A DNA stretch of 64,000 bases from JAWKRB01 sp041389885 (GCA_041389885.1 JAWKRB010000036.1:8000-71999); one strand, 5' to 3'. Shown: positions 42,537 through 51,754, counted from the first letter of the stretch. Made by a program: numbers and translations. The notes: generated from the letters alone by a model not told the origin.

Positions 42537-43481
42537 ATGAGACAGCGAAGCCTCGGCGCGACCGGGATTCAAGTGGGTGAGATCGGCCTGGGCACCTGGG
42601 GCATCTCGGGCGAGGGCTACGGCGCGGTCGAGGAGCCCGTCGCCCGGCGCACCCTCGACGCGGCCCTCGACGAGGGGTGCAACCTCATCGAGACCTCCGA
42701 CGCCTACGCGATGGGCGCCGTGGAGCGCTGGATCGGCGACGCGATCCGTTCGCGCGGTCGCGACAAGGTCGTGGTCTCGACCCGCATCGGCATCGACCGC
42801 GGCGCCACGCCGCCCATCAAGCGCTTCTCGCCCAAGTACCTCCGCGCCGCCTGCGAGGCGTCGCTGCGACGTCTCGGGGTCGAGACCGTCGACTGCCTCG
42901 TGCTCCACAACCCGCAGATCGGCACCCTCACCGAGGGCAGCGCCTGGGAGGCCCTGCGCGAGCTCCAGAAGGAGGGCAAGGCCCGCGCCCTCGGCGTGAG
43001 CGTGAGCTCCGTGGCCCAGGGCCTCGCCGCCCTGGACCTCGCCGTCGACGTGCTGGTGCTGCCGTACAACCTGTACTTCCCGCGGGTGCTCCACGGGCTC
43101 TCGGGCTACCTCGGCGGGGGCAAGGTCGGGATCATCGTGCGCTCGCCCCTGGCCTACGGGCTCCTCGCCGACACCTGGGCCGCGAGCCGGCGCTTCGACG
43201 ACGACGACCACCGGATGTACCGCTGGGGGCCCACCGACATCGCCGCGCGCATCCGCCAGCGCGAAGACCTCCGCACCCTCGTGCGCGGCGACGTCGCGAA
43301 CCTGCGCGCCGCGGCCCTTCGCTACGTGCTCTCCAACGGGCTCGTGAGCTGCGCGGTGCCGGGCGCCCGCTCCCCCGAGCAGGCCGTCGAGAACGCCCAC
43401 TGCGCCGACGTGCTCCCCTACCTCCACCGCGATGACCTCGCGAGCATGGGCAAGCTCCTGGCCTCCATCGGCGCGGAGTAG
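42537..43481 (+). CDS. Aldo/keto reductase
   Basis: 314 residues from ATG 42537. (beta/alpha)8 barrel with the AKR pattern (RSLGATGIQVGEIGLGTWGI; IETSDAYAMGAVERWIG; DCLVLHNP; AVPGARSPEQAVENA). Catalytic Tyr and Asp (TSDAY) and His (LVLHNP) are present, but the Lys of the tetrad reads Arg (VVVSTRIG instead of TK). That may lower reductase activity or reflect a variant subgroup. The substrate is unknown. Confidence 0.85.
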   Translation: MRQRSLGATGIQVGEIGLGTWGISGEGYGAVEEPVARRTLDAALDEGCNLIETSDAYAMGAVERWIGDAIRSRGRDKVVVSTRIGIDRGATPPIKRFSPKYLRAACEASLRRLGVETVDCLVLHNPQIGTLTEGSAWEALRELQKEGKARALGVSVSSVAQGLAALDLAVDVLVLPYNLYFPRVLHGLSGYLGGGKVGIIVRSPLAYGLLADTWAASRRFDDDDHRMYRWGPTDIAARIRQREDLRTLVRGDVANLRAAALRYVLSNGLVSCAVPGARSPEQAVENAHCADVLPYLHRDDLASMGKLLASIGAE

Positions 43482-43504
43482 TCTGCGGTACCCTCGGGGC
43501 CGCC

Positions 43505-46231
43505 ATGAGACGACGCGACCTTTGGCTCCTCGGTCTCCTCGCCGCGTGCGACGCGACGCCCGCCGCGCCCACCGACGCGGGCGACGCGGGTGACGTCGCT
43601 GCTCCCGACGCGGCGGATGTCACCGGGGCCGACGCGGCGTGCACGGAAATCACGGCGATTCACTCGGTGCTGCCCTTCGCGATCACCGTCGCCACGGGCT
43701 CGCGCACCGAGCTCGTGCTCCGCCTCGCGCGGGACCGACGTCAGTGCCCCGGCGACTACCGCCTCACGCTCAGCGCGGGCCTCGGGGCCGTCCCCGCGCG
43801 GGTCACCGTTCCCCTCGACGAGGGCAGCGTGACCGTCCCCTTCACCGCCGGCGCCGCGCCTGGCGAGGGCACGCTGCGCATCGAAGCCGAAGGAACACCC
43901 GCGCTCACCGTCCCTGTGCGCGTGCGCGCCGACGCGCTCCCGAATTGCGCCGCGGGACAGCGGGTCACCCTCGGCGCGCTGCGCGCGGGCGCGACGGTCG
44001 AGGGCACGCTCGACGGCGCGTCGGTGTCGCTCACCGCGCCCCTCGCGAGCGACCCGTTGCCCGCGGGGGAGCTCGTCGCGGAGTGCGTCGATGTCCCTGT
44101 GCCGCAAGGGTATCGCGCGGTCGGACCCGCGGTGCGCTTCGGCCCTGGGGTGAGCGCGACGGGGCGGGAGCTGCGCTTCTCGATCCCCGCGAACGCGGCG
44201 CGGGTGCCCGCGCGCTACGCGAGCCACGTCGAGGTCGCCTGGACACCCCCTGGGACCAACGCCCGCGCCCGCGTGGTGCCCGTGAGCGACGTGATCTTCA
44301 ACCCCGAGGGGACCTCCCTGGGCTTTCGCGGCTACCGCCTCGGCACCTACCGCGCGGTGGTGCGCGACGCGCTCCCGCGCGAGGTCCGACGTCGGGTGAA
44401 CTACCGCGGGGTCTACGGGATCTCCATGGGCGCGGTGGGCGCGTCGATGCTCGGCGTGCGCGACCTCGCGCGCTTCGACCTCATCGCGGCCCTCGGCGGC
44501 GCGGCCGATCACACCACCAGCGGGCACTACCTGCGCGAGTACGTCTTCGGCGGCTTCTGCACCGCCGCCGAGCGCGCGCGCCTGGGCGACACCGCCTGCG
44601 CGAGCTCGTCCCTCGCGCGCACGCGCCCCGCCCCCGACCTCAACTACGCCCGGCAAGACTTCGAGCACTTCTTCGCGCCCCCCGGTGGTGGAACCGGCGG
44701 CACCTTCGACCGACGCGCGCGCTTTCGCGGCTTTCGCGACATCGCGCGGATGTTCGGCAACCCCATCATGCGCGCCGACCCGTCGAGCCGGGTGGTGCCG
44801 TTGGGGGTTCCCGCGAGCGAGCTAAGCCGCAGCGACGCAGAGCGTTGTAGCGCGCCGGTGGTCCTGGGCGGGCCGACGGCGTCGATGGACGCGCGCTTCT
44901 ACGACGACGAGTTCAACCCCGACGGTCGCGCCGCGGCGATCACCTTCTGCGACGGCGGGCTCGCGCCGGGGAGCGTCGGCGACTGGGACGGCGGCGTGGG
45001 CAACTACCCCGTCGAGATCGCCCTCGCCATCGACCTCAACGGCAACGGGCGCCGAGACCCCGGCGAGCCCGTGGTCCGCAACGCCTCGGAGCCCTACCTC
45101 GACCTGGGTCCCGACAACCTCGCGTCGAGGGACGAGCCCGGCTACGACCCCGTCACCAACCCCGACCCCGCGGGCGACGACTACGACCGCGTCTACAACC
45201 CCGGCGGCACCGAAGACAACCACGAGCGCGACGAGGGTGAGCGCTTCGAAGACCTCGGCCTCGACGGCGTCGCCTGCCCCGCGGGACGGCTCTGCCCCTA
45301 CGACGCGGGGGAGGGCAACGGCGTCTTCGACACCTCCGCGGGCGAGGGCGCGGTCACCCGCATGAACAACCCCCGCACGCGCCTCGCCCTCGCGCCTCAA
45401 GACGAGGTGCTGCGCGTGGCCCAGTGGCTCGACGGCGGCGTGCGAGACGCCCTGCAATTCGGGGTCAACGCCAACCACTACGCGGGGGTGCTCGCGCAGC
45501 GCGACGCGCACCTGCGGGTGCTCGACGGCTTCTCGTCGCTCACGGGCCAGCGCGCGTCGAGCGTGGCGGCGGAGGGCGAGTTTCGCCCCGAAGACGTCCC
45601 CTGGAGCGACCTCCCCGCGCGCACCCTGCTGCGCTACGGCAGCCTCGACGCGAGCGCCGACGACGTGCGCCTGGGCGACGGCGCGCACGTGGGCACCAAC
45701 GCGCAGATCACCAACCGCCTCCTCGCGTCGCTGCTCTGGGCCTCGTCCCGCTGGCCCGACGGCGACACGCGCTTCGAGCCCTTCACCCCGAGCTCCGACA
45801 ACGAGGGCCGCTGCGCCGCGGGCTACACCTGCGCCTTCGACTTTCGCTCGGAGCGCGCGGGGCGCACGGGGCAGGTGGTGATCGTGCTCCCGCCGGGCTA
45901 CCACGACCCCTCGAACGCGGGGCTGCGCTACCCGGTGCTGTACCTCCTGCACGGCTACGGCATGGAGCCCAGGGGCCTGGCGGGCACCGGGCTCATCGCG
46001 GCCACGCGCATGGTGGCGCGAGACCTGCCGCGGTGGGCGCGCCCGCAGAAGTTCATCATGGTGTTCCCGGATGGTGCGTGCCGCCCTGGGGACGGCTGCC
46101 AGGAGGGGACCTTCTACGTCGACTCGCCCGCGGGCACGCCGCGCATGGAGGTGTTCTTCAACGAGCTCTCGGCGTGGGTCGAGTCGACCTTTCGCGTGCG
46201 CGCGCCCGAAGAGCGCAGCGTCACGGAGTGA
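43505..46231 (+). CDS. Lipoprotein esterase of unusual, possibly circularly permuted, layout
   Basis: 908 residues. Lipobox near residue 15 (MRRRDLWLLGLLAACDATP), D/A-rich linker, then about 230 residues of beta-domain. The nucleophile elbow of esterase D-like alpha/beta hydrolases, VYGISMGAVGASMLGVRDLA, is at Ser307, followed by long insertions with an acidic Asp-rich part (EPGYDPVTNPDPAGDDYDR). The segment that normally comes first (TGQVVIVLPPGY, YPVLYLLHGYG with His816, IMVFPDG) is at the end (about 790-905), and the protein stops at WVESTFRVR, where the elbow normally follows. So either the fold is circularly permuted or a truncated second domain follows. The 3' end overlaps NDH-2 by 11 bp. 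Confidence 0.75.
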   Translation: MRRRDLWLLGLLAACDATPAAPTDAGDAGDVAAPDAADVTGADAACTEITAIHSVLPFAITVATGSRTELVLRLARDRRQCPGDYRLTLSAGLGAVPARVTVPLDEGSVTVPFTAGAAPGEGTLRIEAEGTPALTVPVRVRADALPNCAAGQRVTLGALRAGATVEGTLDGASVSLTAPLASDPLPAGELVAECVDVPVPQGYRAVGPAVRFGPGVSATGRELRFSIPANAARVPARYASHVEVAWTPPGTNARARVVPVSDVIFNPEGTSLGFRGYRLGTYRAVVRDALPREVRRRVNYRGVYGISMGAVGASMLGVRDLARFDLIAALGGAADHTTSGHYLREYVFGGFCTAAERARLGDTACASSSLARTRPAPDLNYARQDFEHFFAPPGGGTGGTFDRRARFRGFRDIARMFGNPIMRADPSSRVVPLGVPASELSRSDAERCSAPVVLGGPTASMDARFYDDEFNPDGRAAAITFCDGGLAPGSVGDWDGGVGNYPVEIALAIDLNGNGRRDPGEPVVRNASEPYLDLGPDNLASRDEPGYDPVTNPDPAGDDYDRVYNPGGTEDNHERDEGERFEDLGLDGVACPAGRLCPYDAGEGNGVFDTSAGEGAVTRMNNPRTRLALAPQDEVLRVAQWLDGGVRDALQFGVNANHYAGVLAQRDAHLRVLDGFSSLTGQRASSVAAEGEFRPEDVPWSDLPARTLLRYGSLDASADDVRLGDGAHVGTNAQITNRLLASLLWASSRWPDGDTRFEPFTPSSDNEGRCAAGYTCAFDFRSERAGRTGQVVIVLPPGYHDPSNAGLRYPVLYLLHGYGMEPRGLAGTGLIAATRMVARDLPRWARPQKFIMVFPDGACRPGDGCQEGTFYVDSPAGTPRMEVFFNELSAWVESTFRVRAPEERSVTE

Positions 46232-47525
46232 CCTCGCGCTCGGGGGCCTCGACCTTCGCGCGCCGCTCGGGGCCGCCGGTGATCAGCCGCGCGCCGCGGT
46301 CGAAGGTGAACCACGCGGTGATCCACTCGATCATCACGATGAGCCGGTTGTCGAAGCCGATGAGCAGCGCGACGTGCAGAAAGGCCCACACGAGCCACGC
46401 GAAGAAGCCCGCGAAGCGCGCGCCGGGGAGCTGCACGATGGCCCGGTTGCGACCGATGGTCGCCATGGACCCCAGGTCCTTGTAACGAAAGGGCTCCCGC
46501 GCCTCGCCGCGCATCGTTCGCACGATGTTCGCCGCCGCGAGCTTCGCGCCCTGAATCGCCCCCTGCGCCACGCCAGGGACCTCGACCCCGTTCGCGTCTT
46601 TCAGCGTCGCCATGTCGCCCACGACGTAGACCTCGGGGTGCTCGGGGAGCGTGAGGTCGGGGCTCACCCTCACCCGCCCCGCGCGGTCGAGGGGCGCGCC
46701 GAGGTGCTTCGCCAGGGGAGAGCCCTGCACCCCCGCGGCCCAGAGGATCGTCGCCGCGCGCAGCTCCTCGTCGCCGAGCCGCACCACGCCCTCGGCGATC
46801 TCCGTGACCCGCGCGCCGAGACGCACGGTCACCCCCATCTCCTTGAGTGACTGCAACGCCTTGTCCTGCAAGGACTTGTCAAACGCTGTGAGCACGCTCT
46901 CGCCCGCCTCGAGGAGGTGCACCTGGGCCTGAGAGGGGTCGATGTTGCGAAAGTCTCGCGAGAGGGTGCGCCGCGCGATCTCGGCGAGGGCGCCGGCGAG
47001 CTCGACACCCGTGGCCCCGCCGCCGACGACCACGAAGTTCAAGAGCTGCGCGCGGCGCGCGGGGTCGGTCTCGCGCTCGGCGTCTTCAAAGGCCGTGAGG
47101 GTGCGCCGGCGGATCTCGAGGGCGTCGTCGAGGGTCTTGAGCCCCACCGCGTGCTTCGCCCACGCGTCGTGGCCGAACCACGAGTGCGACGCGCCGCAGG
47201 CGACGATGAGGTGGTCGTAGTGAACCGATCCGTGGTCGAGGGTGACGGTGCGGGCGTCGACGTCGATCGACGTGACCTCGGCGAGGAGCACGGTGACGTT
47301 GGGCTGCCCGCGCACGACGCGGCGAATGGGCTCGGCGATGTCGGCGGGGGAGAGCCCCGCGGTGGCGACCTGGTAGAGCAGCGGCTGAAAGAGGTGGTGG
47401 TTGCGCCGGTCGATGAGGGTCACGTCGACCGGCGCGCGGCGCAGCGCGAGGGCCGCGTTGAGACCGCCGAATCCTCCGCCGAGGATGACAACCCGAGGCC
47501 GCGTCGGAGCGTTCGAAGGAGACAT
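46221..47525 (-). CDS. ndh: Type II NADH dehydrogenase (NDH-2)
   Basis: 434 residues from ATG 47525. Two dinucleotide folds: VVILGGGFGGLNAALAL for FAD, and FVVVGGGATGVELAGALAE for NADH; the quinone-site region HHLFQPLLYQVATAGLSP; VYVVGDMATLKD near the C-terminus, followed by AFLHVALLIGFDNRLIVM as membrane anchor. Transfers electrons from NADH to quinone without proton pumping. The length is typical. It stands alone on this strand, overlapping the esterase gene tail to tail by 11 bp. Confidence 0.94.
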   Translation of the reverse strand: MSPSNAPTRPRVVILGGGFGGLNAALALRRAPVDVTLIDRRNHHLFQPLLYQVATAGLSPADIAEPIRRVVRGQPNVTVLLAEVTSIDVDARTVTLDHGSVHYDHLIVACGASHSWFGHDAWAKHAVGLKTLDDALEIRRRTLTAFEDAERETDPARRAQLLNFVVVGGGATGVELAGALAEIARRTLSRDFRNIDPSQAQVHLLEAGESVLTAFDKSLQDKALQSLKEMGVTVRLGARVTEIAEGVVRLGDEELRAATILWAAGVQGSPLAKHLGAPLDRAGRVRVSPDLTLPEHPEVYVVGDMATLKDANGVEVPGVAQGAIQGAKLAAANIVRTMRGEAREPFRYKDLGSMATIGRNRAIVQLPGARFAGFFAWLVWAFLHVALLIGFDNRLIVMIEWITAWFTFDRGARLITGGPERRAKVEAPEREVTP

Positions 47526-47573
47526 CGCGCGGGAGGGTCTCTCACCCCGCGCGCCGCCGCACAAGGGATCGCC

Positions 47574-48176
47574 CTACGCGTCCGTCGCGTCGACCGGGGC
47601 GGCGTCGGGGGCCTCGGCGTCGGGGGCCTCGGCGTCGGGGGCCTCGGCGTCGGGGGCGTCGGGGGCCTCGGCGTCGGTGGTGTCAGGGGCGTCGGGGGCC
47701 ACGGCGTCGGGGACGGCCAGGGTCTCGGCGTCGGGGGCGTCTGGGGTCTCGGCGTCCAAGGGCTCTCCCGCGTCGGGGGTCTCGGCGTCGGGGGCGTCGG
47801 GGGCGACGACGTCGCGCGGGGCCTGCGCGTCGGCGAGGAGCGCGCAGGACGCGCCGAGGCAGATCTGCCCCGCCGGGCACGACGCGCCGCAGCGCCCGCA
47901 GTGGCTCTGGTCGGTGAGGAGGTTCACGCACTGGTCGCCGCAGCGGGCGAAGGGGTCGCTGCACAGCGGCGGCGGCGTGGTGACCGCGCCCCCGTCGGCG
48001 CACAGGCACTCGGAGAGGCGCTGGTTCGCGCCGCAGGTGCGCCAGCCCTGGCGGTCGCCCGAGCAGAGGCACGCGACCACCGCGCCCGCGTTGCACTCGG
48101 GGAGCTGAATCGGCGCCGGCGCGCGCTCGGAGCATCCCAGGATCATCGCGGTCACAAGCAAGGGGCGGAGAGACAT
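47574..48176 (-). CDS. Lipoprotein with Cys-rich domain and Asp/Ala/Pro repeat tail
   Basis: 200 residues. Lipobox in MSLRPLLVTAMILGCSE. Cys-rich part: CNAGAVVACLCSGDRQGWRT, then the Stig1-like CVNLLTDQSHCGRCGASC and CPAGQICLGASC. The last 85 residues are tandem DAPDAE/EAPDA repeats (GC-rich 15-bp and 24-bp units at about 47585-47800). The tail is probably unstructured and length-variable. Function unknown; surface exposure likely. Divergent from the LD-carboxypeptidase gene. Confidence 0.78.
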   Translation of the reverse strand: MSLRPLLVTAMILGCSERAPAPIQLPECNAGAVVACLCSGDRQGWRTCGANQRLSECLCADGGAVTTPPPLCSDPFARCGDQCVNLLTDQSHCGRCGASCPAGQICLGASCALLADAQAPRDVVAPDAPDAETPDAGEPLDAETPDAPDAETLAVPDAVAPDAPDTTDAEAPDAPDAEAPDAEAPDAEAPDAAPVDATDA

Positions 48177-48312
48177 GGCGGGAAACCTGCGGCAATCACC
48201 CCGGCGGCACAAGCCGCGCGCCGCGCAGGACGCCGTCGCCGCCCGCGGGGTGCGTCCTGCTCCCTCCCGCGCCCGCGTGCGCTGGGCGCCGTCGGTGTAC
48301 AAGCGACGGGCC

Positions 48313-49209
48313 ATGCCCAACGCCCCGCTGCGCCCCGGCGACCGCGTCGCCGTGGTCTCGCCCTCTTCTCCCTCCGACCCCGCGCAATTGACCGAGGGGA
48401 TCGCCCGCTGGGCGGCGTGTTGTTCGATCTCCAACGACCCGAGGCCCTTCTCCCGCAAGGGATTTCTCGCGGGCGATGACTCCCTCCGTGGGGGCGCCCT
48501 CGTCGAGGCCGTTCGAGACCATACGGTGCGCGCGGTGCTCGCGGCGCGGGGGGGATACGGCGCCGCGCGGGTGCTCGAGGGCCACGGCGAGGCGCTGCGC
48601 GAGGCCCTGCGCGACGACCCGAAGCCCCTCGTGGGCTTCAGCGACATCACGGCGCTCCACGCGCTGTGGTCCCTCGCGGGGGCGCGCTCGGTGCATGGTC
48701 CCATGGTGGCCGCCGTCGGTCGCGGCGCGTCGCTGGAGGAGGTGCGCGCGGTGCTGTGCGGCGCCGTCCCCGAGGCGTGGACGGGCCTCGAGGTGTGGCG
48801 CGGGGGCGAGGCGCGGGGCGTCGCGCGGGGCGGCAACCTCGCGGTGCTCGCGTCGCTCCTGGGAACCCCCTGGGCGATGGACCTCGACGGCGCGGTGCTC
48901 CTCCTCGAAGACGTCTCCGAGGCGCCCTACCGCCTCGACCGCATGCTCACCTCGCTGCGCCTGAGCGGCGCGCTGCGCGGGGTGCGGGCCGTCGTGCTCG
49001 GCGAGTTCACGGGCTGCGACGCGAGGGCCGACGGGGTGAGCGCCGACGAGGTGCTCCGCGAGCGGCTCGGTGACCTCGGCGTGCCCGTGCTCGCCCGCGC
49101 GCCCTTCGGGCACGGCGCGACGCACCGCGCGTGGGTGCAGGGCGCGCCCGTGCGGGTCACCGCCGACGGCGCCCTCGTGCACGACGAGGGCGTCAGCTCC
49201 GCGCGGTGA
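48313..49209 (+). CDS. LD-carboxypeptidase (peptidase family S66)
   Basis: 298 residues from ATG 48313. LdcA pattern: DRVAVVSPSSP at the start, ARGGYGAARVL, GFSDITALHALW with catalytic Ser, LLLEDVSEAPYRLDRM with Glu, and PFGHGATHR with the catalytic His. Cleaves the L-Lys-D-Ala bond in cytoplasmic muropeptide recycling; related enzymes cleave microcin C. The length fits. The 3' end overlaps the phosphotransferase gene by 17 bp. Confidence 0.92.
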   Translation: MPNAPLRPGDRVAVVSPSSPSDPAQLTEGIARWAACCSISNDPRPFSRKGFLAGDDSLRGGALVEAVRDHTVRAVLAARGGYGAARVLEGHGEALREALRDDPKPLVGFSDITALHALWSLAGARSVHGPMVAAVGRGASLEEVRAVLCGAVPEAWTGLEVWRGGEARGVARGGNLAVLASLLGTPWAMDLDGAVLLLEDVSEAPYRLDRMLTSLRLSGALRGVRAVVLGEFTGCDARADGVSADEVLRERLGDLGVPVLARAPFGHGATHRAWVQGAPVRVTADGALVHDEGVSSAR

Positions 49210-50179
49210 TCTGCGCCCGCAGCGCCTGCTCGACCTGCGCCTGCACCGACGCTGGGAGGCGCGCGGCGGCGACCCGGAGAAACTCCGCGCCCCGCAGCGC
49301 GTGGAGCAGGCGGTAGTACGCGGTGCGCGAGGGCGCGTCGGCGTCGGAGGGCGCGAAGCCGCGCTCGGTGTACCCGTCGGCGAAGCTCTCGCACCAGCGC
49401 GTGAGGTGGTGCGCGCGAAAGGGGTTGGTCGCGTCGTGCTCGAAGAGCGACGACACGAAGGCCAGCTCGTACAAGGGGTCGCCCGCGCTCGCGTACTCGA
49501 AGTCGATCCACGCGGTGACGCGGCCGCCGAGGGTGAGCACGTTGAGCGGCTGCGGGTCGCCGTGGAGCAGCCTGCCCTGCGTCACGGCGTCGAGGGCGGG
49601 GGCGAGGGCGGCGAGGCGGGCCGCGGCGGCGTCGCAGAGGTCGCCGAGAGGCGTGCTGCGGGCGTCTCGAAGCGCAAGGGCCGCAGCGGCTTCCATCGCG
49701 TCGCGCCAGGTGCGAAACATCCCGCGGCCCACGCCGTCGAGGAGCCCGAAGCCCGGCACCGGCCGCGCGTGCAGGGCCGCGAGCCCCTCGCCGAACTGCC
49801 GCCAGAGCCCGAGGGCCATGGCGTCGGGGCGCGCGTGGAGCGCGGCGTGCAGGGTCTCGCCCGGCAGCTCGCGCATGAGCACGGCGTCGCACGCGCTCGC
49901 GAGGGGGTGATCGCGCACCTGCACCTCGTGCACGGTGGGGACCCGCGGGTCGTTGCCCAGCAGCGCGCGCACCTGCCGCTCGCGCTCGACGCGGCCGCTG
50001 CCCCTGGGGGTGATCCGTAAGACCCTCGCGCCGCCCTCGCGGAGGGCGATGCGGTAGACCCGCGAGCGGTTGCCCTGGCCGATGGCCGTGACCGACTCGA
50101 CGGGCTCGCGCACGAGGGCCCAGGCGTCGGAGATCCCCACGGTGGGGAGCTCGTCCTGCACGGTCTCGAGCCGGCTCAC
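49193..50179 (-). CDS. Aminoglycoside/choline phosphotransferase family kinase
   Basis: 328 residues from ATG 50179. APH fold: AIGQGNRSRVYRIALREGG, the catalytic loop LLHGDPQPLNVL and the metal site AWIDFEYASAGDPLYELA. The HGDPQ..N and DFEYAS variants are closer to choline/thiamine kinases than to antibiotic kinases, so a metabolic substrate is likely. Its start overlaps the stop of the upstream lipoprotein gene (4 bp), so the two are coupled. Confidence 0.88.
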   Translation of the reverse strand: MSRLETVQDELPTVGISDAWALVREPVESVTAIGQGNRSRVYRIALREGGARVLRITPRGSGRVERERQVRALLGNDPRVPTVHEVQVRDHPLASACDAVLMRELPGETLHAALHARPDAMALGLWRQFGEGLAALHARPVPGFGLLDGVGRGMFRTWRDAMEAAAALALRDARSTPLGDLCDAAAARLAALAPALDAVTQGRLLHGDPQPLNVLTLGGRVTAWIDFEYASAGDPLYELAFVSSLFEHDATNPFRAHHLTRWCESFADGYTERGFAPSDADAPSRTAYYRLLHALRGAEFLRVAAARLPASVQAQVEQALRAQITARS

Positions 50180-51360
50180 GGCAGGGCCCTCAGGTCGTAG
50201 GGCCAGAGGCCCGCGCCCACGCTGATGGATCCTCCCGCGACGGGCTCTCCCGCGAGGTCGAAGACCCGCACCCCGGCGCCCGCGCCGGTGTCGGCGTCGC
50301 CCGAGTCGCCGACGTAGAGCCTGCCGCCCTGCACGTGCAGGGGCGACGGGTTCCAGCTCCCGCTGCGCACGAGCTCGCGGGCCTCGCGGGTCGAGAGGTC
50401 CCAGCGCAGCACGCGGGTCGCGGCGATGTCGGCGCCGGTGTCACGCCGCGCGGGGACCTTCAGCGCCAGGGCGTTCGGGCCCAGGACGGCGACGTCGTCG
50501 ATGTTCCCGCCGAGGTCCTCTTCGCGCACCGCGGGGTCACGGAGCGCGGGCGCGCCGTCGACCACCTCCACGCGCTCCACCGCGCCGTCGCCGACGACCC
50601 GGTACGACCCGACGGTGCCCAGGAGCAGCGTGCGTCCAGGGAGCTCCCAGCGCCACGGGGTCACGGGGTTCGCCCTGGGGAGCTCGAGGGTCCCCACCAC
50701 CCGGTCGTCGCGCGTGTCGACGCGCACGATCAGCCCGCGCTGCGTGGGGGCGGCGGGGTCGTCGAGGCGCTGGAGCGACACCCAGACCTCGTGGCCCACC
50801 CGCACCATCGCGTCCATGTGCGGGCGCGGCGCGGCGCCCTGGTACGGCGACAGGTCGACGGTGGCGCTCACCGCGCAGCTCCGCAGGTCGAGCACCGCGA
50901 GGGACGGGAGGTCGTAGCGGGTGACGTAGAGCCGGTGGTCGTCGACGGCGACGACGTCGTGGGCGTTCGCCGCGCGCACGCCCCGCGCGCGCTCCTCGGC
51001 GCTCACCGCGGCGACCTGCGCGACGTAGCGCGGCGGGCGCGCGCGGAGGTCGAAGAGGCTGAGGTTGTCGCCCGTGCCCACCGCGCGGTTGAGCACCACG
51101 AGGGCGTGACCCGCCACGCGCACCACCGAGTCGCCCGCTACGCCGAGGGCCATCGCGCTGCGCTGCAACGAGTTCGGATCGATCTCCCAGGCCGAGCCGC
51201 TCTGGTAGTTGCTCCCGAGGGCGAGGACCCGCGTGGGGGGGAGCGCCTCGGTGAGCCCGGGGCCGACCAGCGTGGCGCAGCGCGCGGCGAGGTCGCCGAC
51301 GGGGGCCTGCGGGGGGTCGGCGCAGGCGACGAGCAGCAGCGGGAGGACGGCGTGGCGCAT
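50176..51360 (-). CDS. Lipoprotein, beta-propeller-like
   Basis: 394 residues. Lipobox MRHAVLPLLLVACADPP. The mature part has repeated strand blocks (VVLNRAVGTGDNLSLFDLRA; LYVTRYDLPSLAVLDLRSCA; VWVSLQRLDDPA; GGRLYVGDSGDADTGAGAGV), as in YVTN-like or similar beta-propellers. Its stop overlaps the phosphotransferase start by 4 bp. Function unknown, possibly extracytoplasmic binding. Divergent from the small 75-residue gene. Confidence 0.78.
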   Translation of the reverse strand: MRHAVLPLLLVACADPPQAPVGDLAARCATLVGPGLTEALPPTRVLALGSNYQSGSAWEIDPNSLQRSAMALGVAGDSVVRVAGHALVVLNRAVGTGDNLSLFDLRARPPRYVAQVAAVSAEERARGVRAANAHDVVAVDDHRLYVTRYDLPSLAVLDLRSCAVSATVDLSPYQGAAPRPHMDAMVRVGHEVWVSLQRLDDPAAPTQRGLIVRVDTRDDRVVGTLELPRANPVTPWRWELPGRTLLLGTVGSYRVVGDGAVERVEVVDGAPALRDPAVREEDLGGNIDDVAVLGPNALALKVPARRDTGADIAATRVLRWDLSTREARELVRSGSWNPSPLHVQGGRLYVGDSGDADTGAGAGVRVFDLAGEPVAGGSISVGAGLWPYDLRALP

Positions 51361-51405
51361 GTCCGGGCGGGGAGGTCTAACACGCGCCCCCCCCGAGGGC
51401 GCGGT

Positions 51406-51435
51406 TTGACAGGACCTCCCGGCTTCGCGTATCTA
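51406..51435 (+). promoter_or_regulatory. Strong sigma-70-like promoter of the 75-residue gene
   Basis: TTGACA (51406) and TATCTA (51430) with an 18-bp spacer, a very good -35 and a fair -10 box in otherwise GC-rich DNA. The expected start of transcription is near 51442, about 27 bp before the ATG at 51469. Confidence 0.6.
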
Positions 51436-51468
51436 CGCCGCCCCCTGTATATCCCTGAGGATTGATCG

Positions 51469-51696
51469 ATGCAGAAGCCCAAGTTCAAGACGGTTGAGAA
51501 GTCGGCCTGGCTCTATGTCACCACCCGCCTGCACCCCAAGAAGGCCCCGGCGATGAGCCGCCGCACCGCGATCCGCTGCGGGTACCTCACCACCGCCTCG
51601 AACCTCCTCGAGACCGAAGAGACCCTGCCCACGCCGGTGTCGGGCGAGCCGATGCGCGTCTACCGCGCCCGCGCCGCCGCCGCGATCAAGCCCTGA
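51469..51696 (+). CDS. Small basic protein, unknown
   Basis: 75 residues, basic, from ATG 51469. The TTGACA...TATCTA promoter upstream and GAGGATTGATCG before the start suggest strong expression. The protein begins MQKPKFKTVEKSAWLYVTTR, continues LHPKKAPAMSRRTAIRCGYL and ends RARAAAAIKP. I first thought of a ribosomal protein such as L33, but the sequence does not match. It is probably a real, possibly conserved, small protein. No family recognised. Confidence 0.7.
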   Translation: MQKPKFKTVEKSAWLYVTTRLHPKKAPAMSRRTAIRCGYLTTASNLLETEETLPTPVSGEPMRVYRARAAAAIKP

Positions 51697-51716
51697 GCCC
51701 GAAGCTCACGCCTTCG

Positions 51717-51744
51717 TTGACGCGCTTCTTTCGCGAGGGATAAA
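51717..51744 (+). promoter_or_regulatory. Possible sigma-70 promoter before the metallo-hydrolase gene
   Basis: TTGACG (51717) and GATAAA (51739) with 16 bp between. If used, the transcript would begin close to the GTG start at 51755, giving a nearly leaderless message. Confidence 0.4.
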
Positions 51745-51754
51745 ACCTCAGCGC

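Noticed and set aside
51469..51696. Ribosomal protein L33
   Set aside because: Right size and basic, but the sequence does not show L33 motifs (no YTTxKN or CxxC pattern).
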